This document shows positions 27,408-39,417 of a DNA stretch of 64,000 nucleotides, piece by piece. The notes beneath the pieces are model-generated. The model saw only the letters and a list, made by a program, of their open reading frames with translations, had not been told where the DNA came from and searched no databases. Source of the DNA: Azoarcus sp. (lineage in GTDB: Bacteria; Pseudomonadota; Gammaproteobacteria; Burkholderiales; Rhodocyclaceae); the NCBI GenBank assembly GCA_031285965.1, contig JAITVD010000002.1:20544-84543 (forward strand), in the 5' to 3' direction. Within the stretch, counting starts at the first letter, position 1, and the number at the start of each line of letters is the position of its first letter. The position numbers and the translations under genes were made by a program.

Positions 27408-28768
27408 CTGACAAGCAAAGAACCCTGTTGATCGTCGAGGACGATCTGGCCCTGCAAAAACAGATGCACTGGGCATTCGATGGCTTTGAGACCGTGGTGG
27501 CGGAAAACCGCGAAAGCGCCATCGCGCAGATGCGCCGCTTTGAGCCAGCGGTCGTGACAATGGATTTGGGGCTGCCGCCCTGCCCCGATGACGTGAGCGA
27601 AGGCTTCGCCCTTTTGAGCGAGATTCTGGCGCTGGCGCCCGAGACCAAAATCGTCGTCCTGACTGGGCAGCATGACCGCGAAAACGCGGTACGCGCCGTC
27701 GGACTGGGGGCTTACGACTTTTTCAGCAAGCCTTTCGAGCCGGAACTGCTGACGCTCACCATCGAGCGCGCTTTCCGCCTTTACGATTTGCAGGCCGAAA
27801 ACAGGCGGCTCCAGCAGGCGCGGGCAGGTTCCGTGACGGGGCTGATCACCCGCGACGCGGCCATGCAGAAGGTCTGCCACACCATCGAGCGCGTCGCTCC
27901 GTCCGCCGTCACCGTGGCCCTGTTCGGTGACAGCGGAACCGGTAAGGAAGTGCTGGCGCGGGGGCTGCACCAACTCTCATCGCGCGCTGCGGAACGCTTC
28001 GTCGCCATCAACTGCGCGGCGATTCCCGAAAACCTGCTGGAAAGCGAACTGTTCGGCTACGAAAAGGGCGCTTTCACGGGCGCAGCCCGCCAGACACCCG
28101 GCAAGATTGAAACCGCGCATAAAGGAACGCTTTTTCTGGATGAAATCGGCGACCTGCCGATGGCGCTGCAAGCCAAGCTGCTGCGCTTTTTGCAGGAAAG
28201 AGTCATCGAGCACCTCGGCGGGCGGCAGGAAATTCCCGTCGATGTCCGCATCGTCTGCGCGACCCACCGCGACCTCAAAACCCAGATACAGGCGGGGCTG
28301 TTCCGCGAAGACCTCTATTACCGGCTGGCGGAAATCGTCATCACGATTCCGCCCCTGCGCGACCGGGACGGCGACGCAGTGCTGCTCGCCCATCACTTCA
28401 TCCGCCAATTCGCGCAGGAAAACGGACGCGCCTCGATACAGCTCAGCGAGGATGCCATTGCCGCTATCGAGCTTTACCAATGGCCAGGCAACGTGCGCGA
28501 ACTGGAGAACTGCCTGAAACGCGCCGTCATCATGGCCGACGGCAGCCGCGTCACGGCTGAAGACCTCGGACTCGATACGGACAACGACGGCGAAGCACTG
28601 GAATATCTCACCCTGCGGCGGGTGCGCGAAGTCGCCGAGCGGCAAGCCGTCGTGCGGGTGCTGGCGCGTACCAACGGCAATATCGCCCGCGCGGCGGAAG
28701 TGCTCGGCATCAGCCGCCCGTCGCTCTACGACCTCATGAGCCGGTTCGGGCTGAAGAAAGATAGCTGA
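27404..28768 (+). CDS. prsR: sigma-54-dependent response regulator PrsR (PEP-CTERM/XrtA system)
   Basis: A 454-residue NtrC-type regulator: receiver domain (acidic pair in LIVEDDLA, phospho-acceptor Asp in TMDLGLPP), AAA+ domain with Walker A GDSGTGKEV and the sigma-54 loop GAFTGA, and a C-terminal Fis-type helix-turn-helix (GNIARAAEVLGISRPSLYDLM). It is cotranscribed with prsK. Known PrsR proteins activate sigma-54 promoters of PEP-CTERM protein genes, so its targets are probably outside the window. It is distinct from the flagellar FleR-like regulator at 50.9 kb. Confidence 0.94.
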   Translation: MTDKQRTLLIVEDDLALQKQMHWAFDGFETVVAENRESAIAQMRRFEPAVVTMDLGLPPCPDDVSEGFALLSEILALAPETKIVVLTGQHDRENAVRAVGLGAYDFFSKPFEPELLTLTIERAFRLYDLQAENRRLQQARAGSVTGLITRDAAMQKVCHTIERVAPSAVTVALFGDSGTGKEVLARGLHQLSSRAAERFVAINCAAIPENLLESELFGYEKGAFTGAARQTPGKIETAHKGTLFLDEIGDLPMALQAKLLRFLQERVIEHLGGRQEIPVDVRIVCATHRDLKTQIQAGLFREDLYYRLAEIVITIPPLRDRDGDAVLLAHHFIRQFAQENGRASIQLSEDAIAAIELYQWPGNVRELENCLKRAVIMADGSRVTAEDLGLDTDNDGEALEYLTLRRVREVAERQAVVRVLARTNGNIARAAEVLGISRPSLYDLMSRFGLKKDS

Positions 28769-28840
28769 CGGGATTTCAGCGAAATTGGCCTGCGGGATAC
28801 CCCTGCCCCGCGTGGTAGAATGCTCTGTTTCGTCTCACCA

Positions 28841-28858
28841 CTAGCGGACGGGCCGCTA
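28841..28858. promoter_or_regulatory. leader hairpin and -10-like box before gyrA
   Basis: TAGCGG and CCGCTA form a 6-bp stem 10 bases before the gyrA ATG. TAGAAT at 28818-28823 resembles a -10 box, but no matching -35 was found. Confidence 0.3.
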
Positions 28859-28868
28859 CAGCTTGCGC

Positions 28869-31490
28869 ATGACACAGTTTGCCAGGGAAGTCCTTCCCAT
28901 CAGCCTTGAAGAAGAAATGCGCCACGCCTATCTCGATTACGCGATGAGCGTCATCGTTGGGCGCGCGTTGCCGGATGCGCGTGATGGTCTCAAGCCCGTG
29001 CATCGCCGCGTGCTGTTTGCGATGCACGAGCTTTCAAACGATTGGAACCGCGCTTACAAAAAGTCCGCGCGTATCGTCGGCGATGTCATCGGTAAATACC
29101 ATCCGCATGGCGACACGGCGGTCTACGACACCATCGTGCGCATGGCGCAGGACTTTTCCCTGCGCTACATGCTCGTCGACGGGCAAGGCAATTTTGGCTC
29201 GGTCGACGGCGACAGCCCGGCGGCGATGCGCTACACCGAAATCCGCATGGCGCGTGTCGGCCACGAAATGCTGGTCGACCTCGACAAAGAGACGGTGGAT
29301 TTCGGCCCCAACTACGACGGCTCCGAAAAAGAGCCGCTGGTGCTGCCAGCGCGTATCCCTAACCTGCTCATCAACGGCGCGGCGGGCATCGCGGTGGGCA
29401 TGGCGACCAACATCCCGCCGCACAACTTCGGCGAAGTCATCGACGCTTGCCTGAAGCTGCTTGCCGAACCCGAAACAGGCATCGACGAACTCATCGGCAT
29501 CATCAAAGCCCCGGATTTCCCCACCGGGGCGCTCATCTACGGGCTGGCGGGCGCACACGAGGGCTACCGCACCGGGCGTGGCAAAGTCATCATGCGCGCG
29601 CGTACCCATTTTGAGCCAATCGGCAGCACCGACCGGCAAGCCATCATCGTCGATGAACTGCCTTATCAGGTCAATAAAAAGACCTTGCAGGAAAAAATCG
29701 CCGAACTGGTCAACGACAAGCGGATTGAGGGCATCGCCCATATTCAGGACGAATCCGACAAATCCGGCATGCGCTTGGTCATCGAACTCAAGCGCGGGGA
29801 AATGCCCGAGGTGGTGCTGAACAAGCTCTTCAAGCACACGCAGTTGCAGGACACCTTCGGCATGAACATGGTGGCTCTGGTCGATGGCAGGCCAAAGCTC
29901 CTGAACCTCAAGGAAATGCTGGTGTGCTTCCTTGAGCACCGCCGCGAGGTCGTCACCCGCCGCACCGTGTTTGAACTGCGCAAAGCGCGCGAGCGCGGGC
30001 ATGTGCTCGAAGGGCTGGCCGTGGCGCTCTCGAACGTCGATGAAATCATCGCGCTCATCAAGGCCGCCCCAACGCCCGCCGACGCCAAACGCGAATTGAT
30101 GCTGCGCACGTGGCGATCGGCGCTCGTCGAGGAAATGCTTGCCCGCGCGATGGCCGACCGCTTCCGCCCGGAAAACCTGCCCGCCGAATTCGGGCTTTCC
30201 GCGCAAGGCTACCGCCTCTCGGAAGCCCAAGCGCAAGCCATCCTTGAACTGCGGCTGCAACGGCTCACCGGGCTGGAGCAGGACAAAATCCTTTCTGAAT
30301 ACCGTGATGTCATAGAACTCGTCACCGACCTGCTCGACATCCTCGCTCGCCCGGAGCGCATCACCCAAATCATCGTCGATGAACTGGCCGCCGCAAAAAA
30401 CCAGTTCGCCGACCCGCGCCGCTCCGAGGTCGTGCTCAACACGTCCGAAATCAACCTCGAAGACCTCATCACCCCGGAAGACATGGTGGTGACGCTCTCG
30501 CACGCGGGCTACTTCAAGCGCCAGCCGTTGGCAGACTATCGCGCCCAGCGGCGCGGCGGGCGCGGCAAGCAGGCCACCGCGATGAAGGAAGAAGATTTCA
30601 TCGACCGGCTGTTCGTCGCCAACACCCACGACACCATGCTCTGCTTCTCCAACCGGGGGCGCTGCTACTGGCTGCGGGTGTTCGACGTGCCCGAAGGCAC
30701 GCGCAACGCGCGCGGCAAGCCCATCGTCAATCTCTTCCCGCTTCTTGAGGGCGAAAAAATTACCGCCGTGCTGCCCGTCAAAACCTTTGACGAGGAGCAT
30801 TTCGTTTTCATGGCCACCAGCGCGGGCACGGTCAAGAAAACCGCGCTCACGGCCTTTGCCAACCCGCGCAAGGCCGGCATCATCGCCGTCAGCCTCGATG
30901 AGGACGATTACCTGATCGGCGTGGCGATTACCGACGGCAGCAGCGACGTGATGCTGTTCTCGGACGCGGGCAAGGCCGTGCGCTTTGCCGAAACCGACGT
31001 GCGCCCGATGGGGCGCGATGCCCGAGGCGTGCGCGGCATGGCGCTGGAGGACAGCCAGCGCGTCATTGCCATGCTGGTGGCCCGCGACGAAATCCATTCC
31101 GTCCTCACCGCCACCGAAAACGGCTACGGCAAGCGCACCCCGGTTGCCGAATACACCCGCCACGGTCGCGGAACCAAGGGCATGATTGCCATCCAGACTT
31201 CTGAGCGCAACGGTGCGCTCGTCGGCGCGGCGCTGGTCGAACCCAAAAATGAAGTCATGCTGATTTCTACCACTGGCGTGTTGATTCGCACCCCAGTCGA
31301 AAGCATCCGCGAAATGGGGCGCTCCACCCAAGGCGTGACCCTCATCAACATCGACGAAGGCTCGGCGCTCGCCAGCATCGAAATCGTCGCCGAGTCGGAT
31401 GTCGACATCGGCACGGATGCCGACAGCGGCGGCGTGGCGGAAAACGATGCCCCCCCGGCTGCGGACGCAGAAGGAACCGAACAGGAATGA
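28869..31490 (+). CDS. gyrA: DNA gyrase subunit A
   Basis: Introduces negative supercoils with GyrB. The 873 residues include the breakage-reunion domain with catalytic Tyr in [10 protein letters not shown], and the C-terminal beta-pinwheel with GyrA box QRRGGRG that separates gyrase from topoisomerase IV. The quinolone-determining loop reads [10 protein letters not shown], so Thr replaces the Ser83 of E. coli while Asp87 is kept. Thr is natural in some species, so resistance cannot be inferred. The start is the ATG at 28869; a TTG two codons upstream is less likely. serC follows with an ATGA overlap, a linkage common in proteobacteria. Confidence 0.98.
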   Translation: MTQFAREVLPISLEEEMRHAYLDYAMSVIVGRALPDARDGLKPVHRRVLFAMHELSNDWNRAYKKSARIVGDVIGKYHPHGDTAVYDTIVRMAQDFSLRYMLVDGQGNFGSVDGDSPAAMRYTEIRMARVGHEMLVDLDKETVDFGPNYDGSEKEPLVLPARIPNLLINGAAGIAVGMATNIPPHNFGEVIDACLKLLAEPETGIDELIGIIKAPDFPTGALIYGLAGAHEGYRTGRGKVIMRARTHFEPIGSTDRQAIIVDELPYQVNKKTLQEKIAELVNDKRIEGIAHIQDESDKSGMRLVIELKRGEMPEVVLNKLFKHTQLQDTFGMNMVALVDGRPKLLNLKEMLVCFLEHRREVVTRRTVFELRKARERGHVLEGLAVALSNVDEIIALIKAAPTPADAKRELMLRTWRSALVEEMLARAMADRFRPENLPAEFGLSAQGYRLSEAQAQAILELRLQRLTGLEQDKILSEYRDVIELVTDLLDILARPERITQIIVDELAAAKNQFADPRRSEVVLNTSEINLEDLITPEDMVVTLSHAGYFKRQPLADYRAQRRGGRGKQATAMKEEDFIDRLFVANTHDTMLCFSNRGRCYWLRVFDVPEGTRNARGKPIVNLFPLLEGEKITAVLPVKTFDEEHFVFMATSAGTVKKTALTAFANPRKAGIIAVSLDEDDYLIGVAITDGSSDVMLFSDAGKAVRFAETDVRPMGRDARGVRGMALEDSQRVIAMLVARDEIHSVLTATENGYGKRTPVAEYTRHGRGTKGMIAIQTSERNGALVGAALVEPKNEVMLISTTGVLIRTPVESIREMGRSTQGVTLINIDEGSALASIEIVAESDVDIGTDADSGGVAENDAPPAADAEGTEQE

Positions 31491-32605
31491 CCCGGCTCTG
31501 GAACTTCAGCGCCGGCCCGGCAGCCATCCCGCTCGACGTGCTCCGGCAGGCGCAGGAAGAATTCCTCAATTGGCGCGGCATCGGCGCAAGCATCATGGAA
31601 GTGAGCCATCGCGGCAAGGCTTTCATGGAAGTCATCGAAACCGCCGAAGCCGACTTGCGCGGGTTGCTGGCAATTCCCGACGATTACCGGGTGCTTTTCC
31701 TGCAAGGCGGCGCGTCCCTGCAATTCGCGCAAGTGCCGCTCAACCTCTCCGCCGGAAAAAGCGCCGATTACCTCGTCACCGGGGCGTGGTCGCAAAAAGC
31801 GCACAGGGAAGCGTCAAAGATTGGCGCGGCAAGGCGCGTCACCACAGCGGAACACGGCGGATTCACGCGCCTGCCCCGCACCGAAAACCTCGAATTCGAC
31901 AAAAACGCCGCTTACCTTCATTTCTGCGCCAACGAAACCATCAACGGCGTCGAAATTTTTGAGGAAGCCGAAACCCGCCTTGCGGAAACGCTCGCGCAAG
32001 CCGCGCCCAACGCGCCCCTAGTGGCGGACATGAGTTCAAATATCCTGTCCCGCCCGCTGGACGTTCGCCGCTACGGGCTAATTTACGCGGGCGCACAGAA
32101 AAACATCGGCCCGGCAGGTGTCACCCTCGTCATCATCCGCGCCGACCTGCTAGAGCGCACCGGAGAGAAAGTGCCGGGGCAGTTGAGCTACCGCAAACTG
32201 AACGACAACGGCTCCATGCTCAACACCCCGCCGACTTTCTCCATCTACATGGCGGGGCTTGTATTCAAATGGCTGAAAGCGCAGGGCGGACTAAACGCCA
32301 TTGCCGCGACCAACCGCGAAAAAGCGCGGCGGCTTTATGAAACCATCGACCAAAGCAATGGCTTCTACCGCAATGCCGTGGATGCCGATTGCCGCTCCGT
32401 CATGAACATCCCTTTCAGGCTGCCCACGCCGGAACTGGAAACGCAATTTGTCAAGGAATCCGAAGCGGCGGGTTTCATTGGGCTGAAAGGCCACAAATCC
32501 GTCGGCGGGCTGCGCGCCTCGCTCTACAACGCCATTTCCTTAGAAGCCGCCGACGCGCTGGTGTCGTTCATGGAAGCATTCGCGGCGGCGCGAAACGGGC
32601 GGTAA
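31487..32605 (+). CDS. serC: phosphoserine aminotransferase
   Basis: A PLP enzyme in serine and pyridoxine synthesis converting 3-phosphohydroxypyruvate to phosphoserine. It is 372 residues, starting [10 protein letters not shown] as is usual for SerC, with [22 protein letters not shown], and the PLP-binding Lys in [12 protein letters not shown]. The C-terminus has [16 protein letters not shown]. It overlaps gyrA by four bases. The next gene is convergent and starts its stop codon nine bases away. Confidence 0.98.
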   Translation: MTRLWNFSAGPAAIPLDVLRQAQEEFLNWRGIGASIMEVSHRGKAFMEVIETAEADLRGLLAIPDDYRVLFLQGGASLQFAQVPLNLSAGKSADYLVTGAWSQKAHREASKIGAARRVTTAEHGGFTRLPRTENLEFDKNAAYLHFCANETINGVEIFEEAETRLAETLAQAAPNAPLVADMSSNILSRPLDVRRYGLIYAGAQKNIGPAGVTLVIIRADLLERTGEKVPGQLSYRKLNDNGSMLNTPPTFSIYMAGLVFKWLKAQGGLNAIAATNREKARRLYETIDQSNGFYRNAVDADCRSVMNIPFRLPTPELETQFVKESEAAGFIGLKGHKSVGGLRASLYNAISLEAADALVSFMEAFAAARNGR

Positions 32606-32614
32606 AACTCAATA

Positions 32615-33364
32615 TTACGGATGAATGGCACGCTGGTTCCGCCTGCCGTGCTTCACAATCCATTTTGCCGCATCGGAAAGCATCCCGGCTTTTTCCCATT
32701 CCTGGATGATTTCTTCCGCCTTGTCAGGCGCTTCCTTATATAAATCGTTGAGATTGTTTCCCACGCTCTTTTGCACGAAACGCGAAGGGTCATCCTTCAA
32801 ATTGCCCAAAACAGTCTTGAAATCGTCGAAGCGTTCCAGCGCAACGGACAGTTTTTTCGCCCACGGCAGACGGATGCGCATGCCTTCGCTGGACAGCCGC
32901 CGAACATGGACGCTGCCGTCCACGCTCCAGCCCCGCATCACCGCCATCATCTCTTTTGGGAACGCCGCCAGCAGCGGACGGACGGCAAATTCGCCCGTAT
33001 GGCGCTGGGTCAGTTCCCGAATGAAAGCCACCGATGCCGCAAAATCCTCCGTCGCGTGCCTTTCCACGTAACGCGCCACGGGAAACAGCCACCAGCCTTC
33101 TTTGAACATGCCGGTTTCCGTTTGCAGCGCGGGGCCAAGCAGCGGAACCAGCGCCCGAATGTGCTGCGCGTAAGCGCCGGGCAAACCACGCTCAAACGCC
33201 TGCGCGAAAAGCTCGATACACGCCGAAAACGCCTTGCCCTCAAGCTGCCCCACGAGCGTTTCCAGAAAACGGCTGCGCGAGAATCCGGGCAGAATCGCCT
33301 CAACCCGCCCCGCCAGCCCGACGGCAAACGCATTGTCATAAAGTGCGCTGAATTGCTGTGCCAT
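32615..33364 (-). CDS. DNA alkylation repair protein, AlkC/AlkD-like HEAT-repeat family
   Basis: A 249-residue all-helical protein that resembles the AlkC-type members of the DNA alkylation repair superfamily, which remove alkylated bases such as 3-methyladenine without base flipping. Characteristic stretches are HVRRLSSEGMRIRLPWA, FVQKSVGNNLNDLYKEAPDK and the C-terminal WIVKHGRRNQ. The family call rests on pattern recognition of these segments. It is on the same strand as, and 60 bases downstream of, the restriction-modification genes, so the three may be one accessory block inserted beside flhA. Confidence 0.78.
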   Translation of the reverse strand: MAQQFSALYDNAFAVGLAGRVEAILPGFSRSRFLETLVGQLEGKAFSACIELFAQAFERGLPGAYAQHIRALVPLLGPALQTETGMFKEGWWLFPVARYVERHATEDFAASVAFIRELTQRHTGEFAVRPLLAAFPKEMMAVMRGWSVDGSVHVRRLSSEGMRIRLPWAKKLSVALERFDDFKTVLGNLKDDPSRFVQKSVGNNLNDLYKEAPDKAEEIIQEWEKAGMLSDAAKWIVKHGRRNQRAIHP

Positions 33365-33424
33365 TGCGATTCGCGGAAAGTTTCTGAATAGGGCAGTTTA
33401 GCTGAACGTCCGAATTCCAGCAGC

Positions 33425-34381
33425 CTATGCGGAAGGATACGGGCCAAGAAACCGCTCGCCGTTCAAATGAATCAGGTGCGACGGGGCATCCGCTATCCAT
33501 ACATCCGTTTCCCATGCGATTTCGCTGAGATAGCGTCCCATGACGGCTCGGTTTGGAAAGGCAGTCACATAAACCAGACCGGCCTTTGAACCGGCAAACA
33601 ACTTGGCAAGCTCGGCATGCCGTTTCCCGTCAATCGGCCCGTGGCTGGTGACAGACTCAACCAGCAGCAACCAATTCTTCTCCGTAAAGTACAGGACTAC
33701 ATCAGGCATTTTTCCATGCGAATCTACGTTCACATTCAGCTTGGATAACAGCGCGGCATCAAAGTAACCCCACTTTTCGCCCGTATCGCCAACATAGGCC
33801 AGTACGCTTCCCGGCGCGAATCGCGGGGCGAAGTTTTCGATGATGGCTCGAATCAGTTCGCTATGCGCACCGGGGCTGAGGATGATTTGCTGGTTCGGCG
33901 CAATCTGCACCGGAATGTGGTTCTGCTCGCGCTCCTTGGCATAGCGAGCCACCAGTGTTTCACGCTCGCCCAAGTAGGCGGTGAGGCTGTCATGCCATGC
34001 CGGAGTACCGAAGGTGCGCAGCAGAGCCAGCGCGGCGGGTTCAATCTGATAGACCGCCTTCGGGCTATTCACCGGACGGTCTGGTTTATCCGGGTTGTAG
34101 AGCGCCACGCCAGCATCGCAGAACTGGTGCATGGTTTGGCGGCGCACCGTTTCGCGGGTATTGGGCGCATACACCTTGCCATAGTGCGTTTGCGCCCAAT
34201 CCATGATGGGTGTGATGCCAATCAGCGGATTTTCTGCCTCGCTCCATGCCTTGTCCGGCGTGAGATTCAGAAGCGCCAGCAAACATAAGGCGGAACGCTC
34301 GTTGTGCTGCGCTTTGGGTAGCCTCAGCGAAAAGATAACCTGCCGCGCTGCCTCAATGTAGGCGTTCTTTTCGTCGCTCAT
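33425..34381 (-). CDS. type II restriction endonuclease, BsuBI/PstI family
   Basis: A 318-residue protein resembling the BsuBI/PstI endonucleases, which cut CTGCAG. It has an N-terminal helical/wHTH part (SALCLLALLNLTPDKAW, PNTRETVRRQTMHQFCDAGV) and a C-terminal catalytic region with VLAYVGDTGEKWGYFD, HGKMPDVVLYF, LLLVESVTSHGPIDGKRH and YVTAFPNR; the PD...E-K core appears to be Asp in MPDVV, then Glu in LVESVTS. Start ATG overlaps the upstream methyltransferase stop (ATGA). Both ORFs are intact, so the system may be active. Specificity is inferred by family only. Confidence 0.87.
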   Translation of the reverse strand: MSDEKNAYIEAARQVIFSLRLPKAQHNERSALCLLALLNLTPDKAWSEAENPLIGITPIMDWAQTHYGKVYAPNTRETVRRQTMHQFCDAGVALYNPDKPDRPVNSPKAVYQIEPAALALLRTFGTPAWHDSLTAYLGERETLVARYAKEREQNHIPVQIAPNQQIILSPGAHSELIRAIIENFAPRFAPGSVLAYVGDTGEKWGYFDAALLSKLNVNVDSHGKMPDVVLYFTEKNWLLLVESVTSHGPIDGKRHAELAKLFAGSKAGLVYVTAFPNRAVMGRYLSEIAWETDVWIADAPSHLIHLNGERFLGPYPSA

Positions 34382-35874
34382 GCCGCCAGTGTTCCCAGTT
34401 GCTCATCCAGCATTGCCTGCGTGATTTCGCTGTGCTGCTTGGCCCATCGACCCAGTTTGATGAGTACTTCTCGGCTCGGGTATTTCATCCGCCTGAGATC
34501 GGTTGCGTTGACCTGCGTATGGCCGCTGAAGCGCCGGAAATGCGCATCGACTGCTGCCGTGTTCAGGAACGCGGCCAATCCTCTTGCCAGCAATTCAGGC
34601 AAACCGCCCCGGTTCTCATGGAAAAGATTCAGGTGATTCTCGAAGCCCAGCATGGCATGGCTGCCAAAAGCTGCCGGATCCACCACGCTTGCCGCCACGC
34701 GCCGTTTTTCTTCCTTGGCCGAGAAGCGGCGTACCGCACAATAAAAGCCATTGGGATAGAGCCATTTTTCCGTCGCGCCGTTGCGCAGAATCGCGTTCGG
34801 CTTTTTCTGGCTCGATGCTGGCCAGACCGTTCCGGCAGCACGCAGATGGCATGGATAGATCAATGGCACTGTGTCCGCTTCGGGCATGTCCCGCAGGTGC
34901 TCTTTCAGCCGAAAATCCACGACAGGCCCAGTCGAGACCTGAATGCCCAAATCGGCCAGCGTACAGCGCACGGCGGGCGGCAGCCCGATAACCTCTTCTC
35001 CGTGCTGCGCAGGCACATGGATGAACCGCTCCGGGTCATCCGGGAAAACAATCTGCTCAAAAGGATATTTGTGGACGGACAAGTCGGAAAAGCTGCCATC
35101 GGTGGAGGTTGAAACCGTGACCGCCCCCTGCTGACCGCCGCGCTCCAAGCGGATGATAATGTTCTCTTGAAGAACATCATCATCCTTGAAAGCCTTGCTG
35201 CGCGACCCGAACAGGTGCATATGGCGGAGCGCGGCTCGCGCAAGGATGAAGTCGCGGAACGCCCGGTAATACGGCCCGTTGCAGAAACTGCGCGGAACGA
35301 TGGCGACAATCTGCCCGTCCGGCGCGGCCTGCATAACGGCCAGCGCGACAAACGCCGAATACAGGTTCACCGTTTCAATGCCCGTCCGCCGCAGCGCCCG
35401 CCGATGCACGGATTGGCTGCCAATCTTTCTGTAAGGCGGATTAAGAATGACGTGGGTATAGTCTCTGTTTTGTTGGCTTTCAGCGCCCGCCAGCAGGATG
35501 AAATCTCCGCCAACGACCTCTGCCTTGACTTTATCGTAGCCCGCCAAGCGCCGCGTGAGATGCCCGCGCAGCGCATCATCAATTTCGTAGGCCGTAACCC
35601 TCACGTTTTTGAACCCGAAGCCGCCCACCGCCCAACGGTCGAGGAAAGCGCAGGACAGTGCGCCCATGCCCGCGCCCGCGTCCAGCAAGCGGCAGATCGA
35701 CAAGGCGCTAGGCGGGAAAAGTTCCGCCATGAACCGGGCAATGTTTGCGGGCGTCATGAATTGACCGAATTCAGCCCGCTGCGACCGCGCAACGCGGGGA
35801 GGCGTTTCGCTGTGCGCACAGCCTGCGATGTCAAATTGTTGATGCATTCCGAGCCATTTTTTGAAAAGACGCAC
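34378..35874 (-). CDS. DNA adenine methyltransferase of the PstI/BsuBI-type system
   Basis: An N6-adenine methyltransferase that protects the host from the neighbouring endonuclease. SAM-binding motif I is LLDAGAGMGALS and the catalytic motif IV is NPPY (in ILNPPYRKIG); QFMTPANIARFMAEL is the usual N-terminal motif X. The 498-residue frame begins at a GTG (35874); an ATG at 35847 (MHQQFDIAG) is at least as plausible and would remove nine residues. Together with the endonuclease it forms a two-gene operon located directly after flhA, where flhF is often found in other bacteria. Confidence 0.9.
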   Translation of the reverse strand: MRLFKKWLGMHQQFDIAGCAHSETPPRVARSQRAEFGQFMTPANIARFMAELFPPSALSICRLLDAGAGMGALSCAFLDRWAVGGFGFKNVRVTAYEIDDALRGHLTRRLAGYDKVKAEVVGGDFILLAGAESQQNRDYTHVILNPPYRKIGSQSVHRRALRRTGIETVNLYSAFVALAVMQAAPDGQIVAIVPRSFCNGPYYRAFRDFILARAALRHMHLFGSRSKAFKDDDVLQENIIIRLERGGQQGAVTVSTSTDGSFSDLSVHKYPFEQIVFPDDPERFIHVPAQHGEEVIGLPPAVRCTLADLGIQVSTGPVVDFRLKEHLRDMPEADTVPLIYPCHLRAAGTVWPASSQKKPNAILRNGATEKWLYPNGFYCAVRRFSAKEEKRRVAASVVDPAAFGSHAMLGFENHLNLFHENRGGLPELLARGLAAFLNTAAVDAHFRRFSGHTQVNATDLRRMKYPSREVLIKLGRWAKQHSEITQAMLDEQLGTLAA

Positions 35875-35998
35875 GACACCAAATCGTTATCTTATTTCAT
35901 GGCGGCACGACGCGCCTCTTGCGTGACCCGCATTTCGTTTCGCGCCAACGGGAAAGGCACATGGCACAAAACGGAAAACTATCTCAATCCAGCCGACC

Positions 35999-38107
<2,109 letters not shown>

Positions 38108-38149
38108 GCCTGCTGATGCTCATATTCGTTTGGTCGAACCGTTCATCGT

Positions 38150-39310
38150 TCATTCCTGCGGGGAACCGGGGTCGAGCGCGGCGGGAACCGCCAAGTCAGA
38201 CGGCGGCGGCGGCGCGGGCAGGTCTTTTTCCAGCGCGTCGCTCAACTGATAGACATAGGCCATCACCTCGGCCACCGCCGTGAACAGCGCGGCGGGAATC
38301 GCCTGTTCCAGTTCGCAGTGCGCGTAGAGCGCGCGGGCGAGCGGCGGCGCTTCCAGCAGGGCGACATGATGCTCGCGGGCAATCTCCCGTATTTTCAGCG
38401 CCAGCTCGCCGCGCCCCTTGGCGACGACGATGGGCGCGGCCATGCGGTCGGCGTCATAGCGCAGCGCCACCGAGAAGTGCGCCGGGTTCGTCACCACCAC
38501 ATCGGCCTTCGGCACTTCGGCCATCATCCGCCGCCGCGCCATTTCGCGCTGCATGGCGCGGATGCGCCCCTTCACCTGCGGGTCGCCTTCCTGCTCTTTG
38601 TTTTCGCGCTTCACTTCCTCTTTCGACATGCGCAGGTTCTTGTGGTACTGCCACAACTGGAACGGCACGTCGAAGAGCGCGAGCAGCCCGAGGCTGGAGA
38701 CAATCAGCACCGAAATCCAAATCACCGACGAGGCAAAATCACCAATGGCCGGCACGAGCGGCGCTTTCAGAAAATCGAAAAAATGATCGCGGTAGCGCCA
38801 CAGCACCGCCGCGCCAACGCCGCCAATCAGCCCCGCTTTCAGCACCGCCTTGAGCATTTCGGCCAGCCCATGCAGCGAAAACATGCGCTGGAAGCCCTTC
38901 ATGGGGTCGAGCCTGTCCAGCTTCAGGCCAAGCACCTTGGGCGCAAACAGCAGGCCGCCGAGCATCAGCGGGGATGCCAGCGATGCCACCATCAGCACCA
39001 AAAAGAGCGGCATCAGCGTGAGCAGCGCGTCGCCAAAAAAACCCTGCAACCAAGACAGGACGGCCACTTCGTCCGTTTCATACGCCAAGCCTCGGTCAAA
39101 GGAAAAGCCCCGCCGCAGCAGCGCCAGCAGCCGCTCCCCCATCCAGCCGCCGAGCATCCAAAGGAAAAGCGCCCCCGTCACCGTCACCAGAAACGTTTGA
39201 AGTTCACGCGACTGCGGAACCTGCCCTTCTTCACGAGCCTGCTGTAATCGTCGGCCTGATGCAGGTTCTGTCTTGTCCTGGTCGCTGTCTTCCGCCACGG
39301 TCGGCTCCAT
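38150..39310 (-). CDS. flhB: flagellar biosynthesis protein FlhB
   Basis: The export-switch protein of the flagellar type III apparatus. It is 386 residues, with four membrane helices and a cytoplasmic domain. The N-terminus shows DKTEPASGRRLQQAREEGQVPQSREL-type sequence (residues 12-37). The autocleavage site, normally NPTH, reads NPAH here (TNPAHFSVALRYD). Asn and Pro, the cleaved bond, are kept; only the third residue differs. The gene is the first of the flhB-flhA pair. No good sigma-54 promoter was found upstream. Confidence 0.95.
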   Translation of the reverse strand: MEPTVAEDSDQDKTEPASGRRLQQAREEGQVPQSRELQTFLVTVTGALFLWMLGGWMGERLLALLRRGFSFDRGLAYETDEVAVLSWLQGFFGDALLTLMPLFLVLMVASLASPLMLGGLLFAPKVLGLKLDRLDPMKGFQRMFSLHGLAEMLKAVLKAGLIGGVGAAVLWRYRDHFFDFLKAPLVPAIGDFASSVIWISVLIVSSLGLLALFDVPFQLWQYHKNLRMSKEEVKRENKEQEGDPQVKGRIRAMQREMARRRMMAEVPKADVVVTNPAHFSVALRYDADRMAAPIVVAKGRGELALKIREIAREHHVALLEAPPLARALYAHCELEQAIPAALFTAVAEVMAYVYQLSDALEKDLPAPPPPSDLAVPAALDPGSPQE

Positions 39311-39417
39311 GCCTCACATGCCGCGCCGCGCCGGGAATGGCGGAGGCGCAAAATGGCACGAGCCATTATCCCCACCGCCCCGCCAGACAATGCCCAGATG
39401 TGCGCGGGAAAGCCGCC

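Noticed and set aside
28869..29150. Thr at the Ser83-equivalent of GyrA as a quinolone-resistance mutation
   Set aside because: Thr is the normal residue in some species, and without relatives it cannot be called a mutation.
29034..31331. 765-codon open frame antisense to gyrA, and similar long antisense frames over purL, maeB and ETF-QO
   Set aside because: They mirror genes with GC-rich third positions, carry no domains, and the sense strands encode known proteins end to end.
39311..39417. Possible sigma-54 promoter before flhB
   Set aside because: A TGGGCAT...TGGCG arrangement has the spacing but a poor -12 element; too weak to list.
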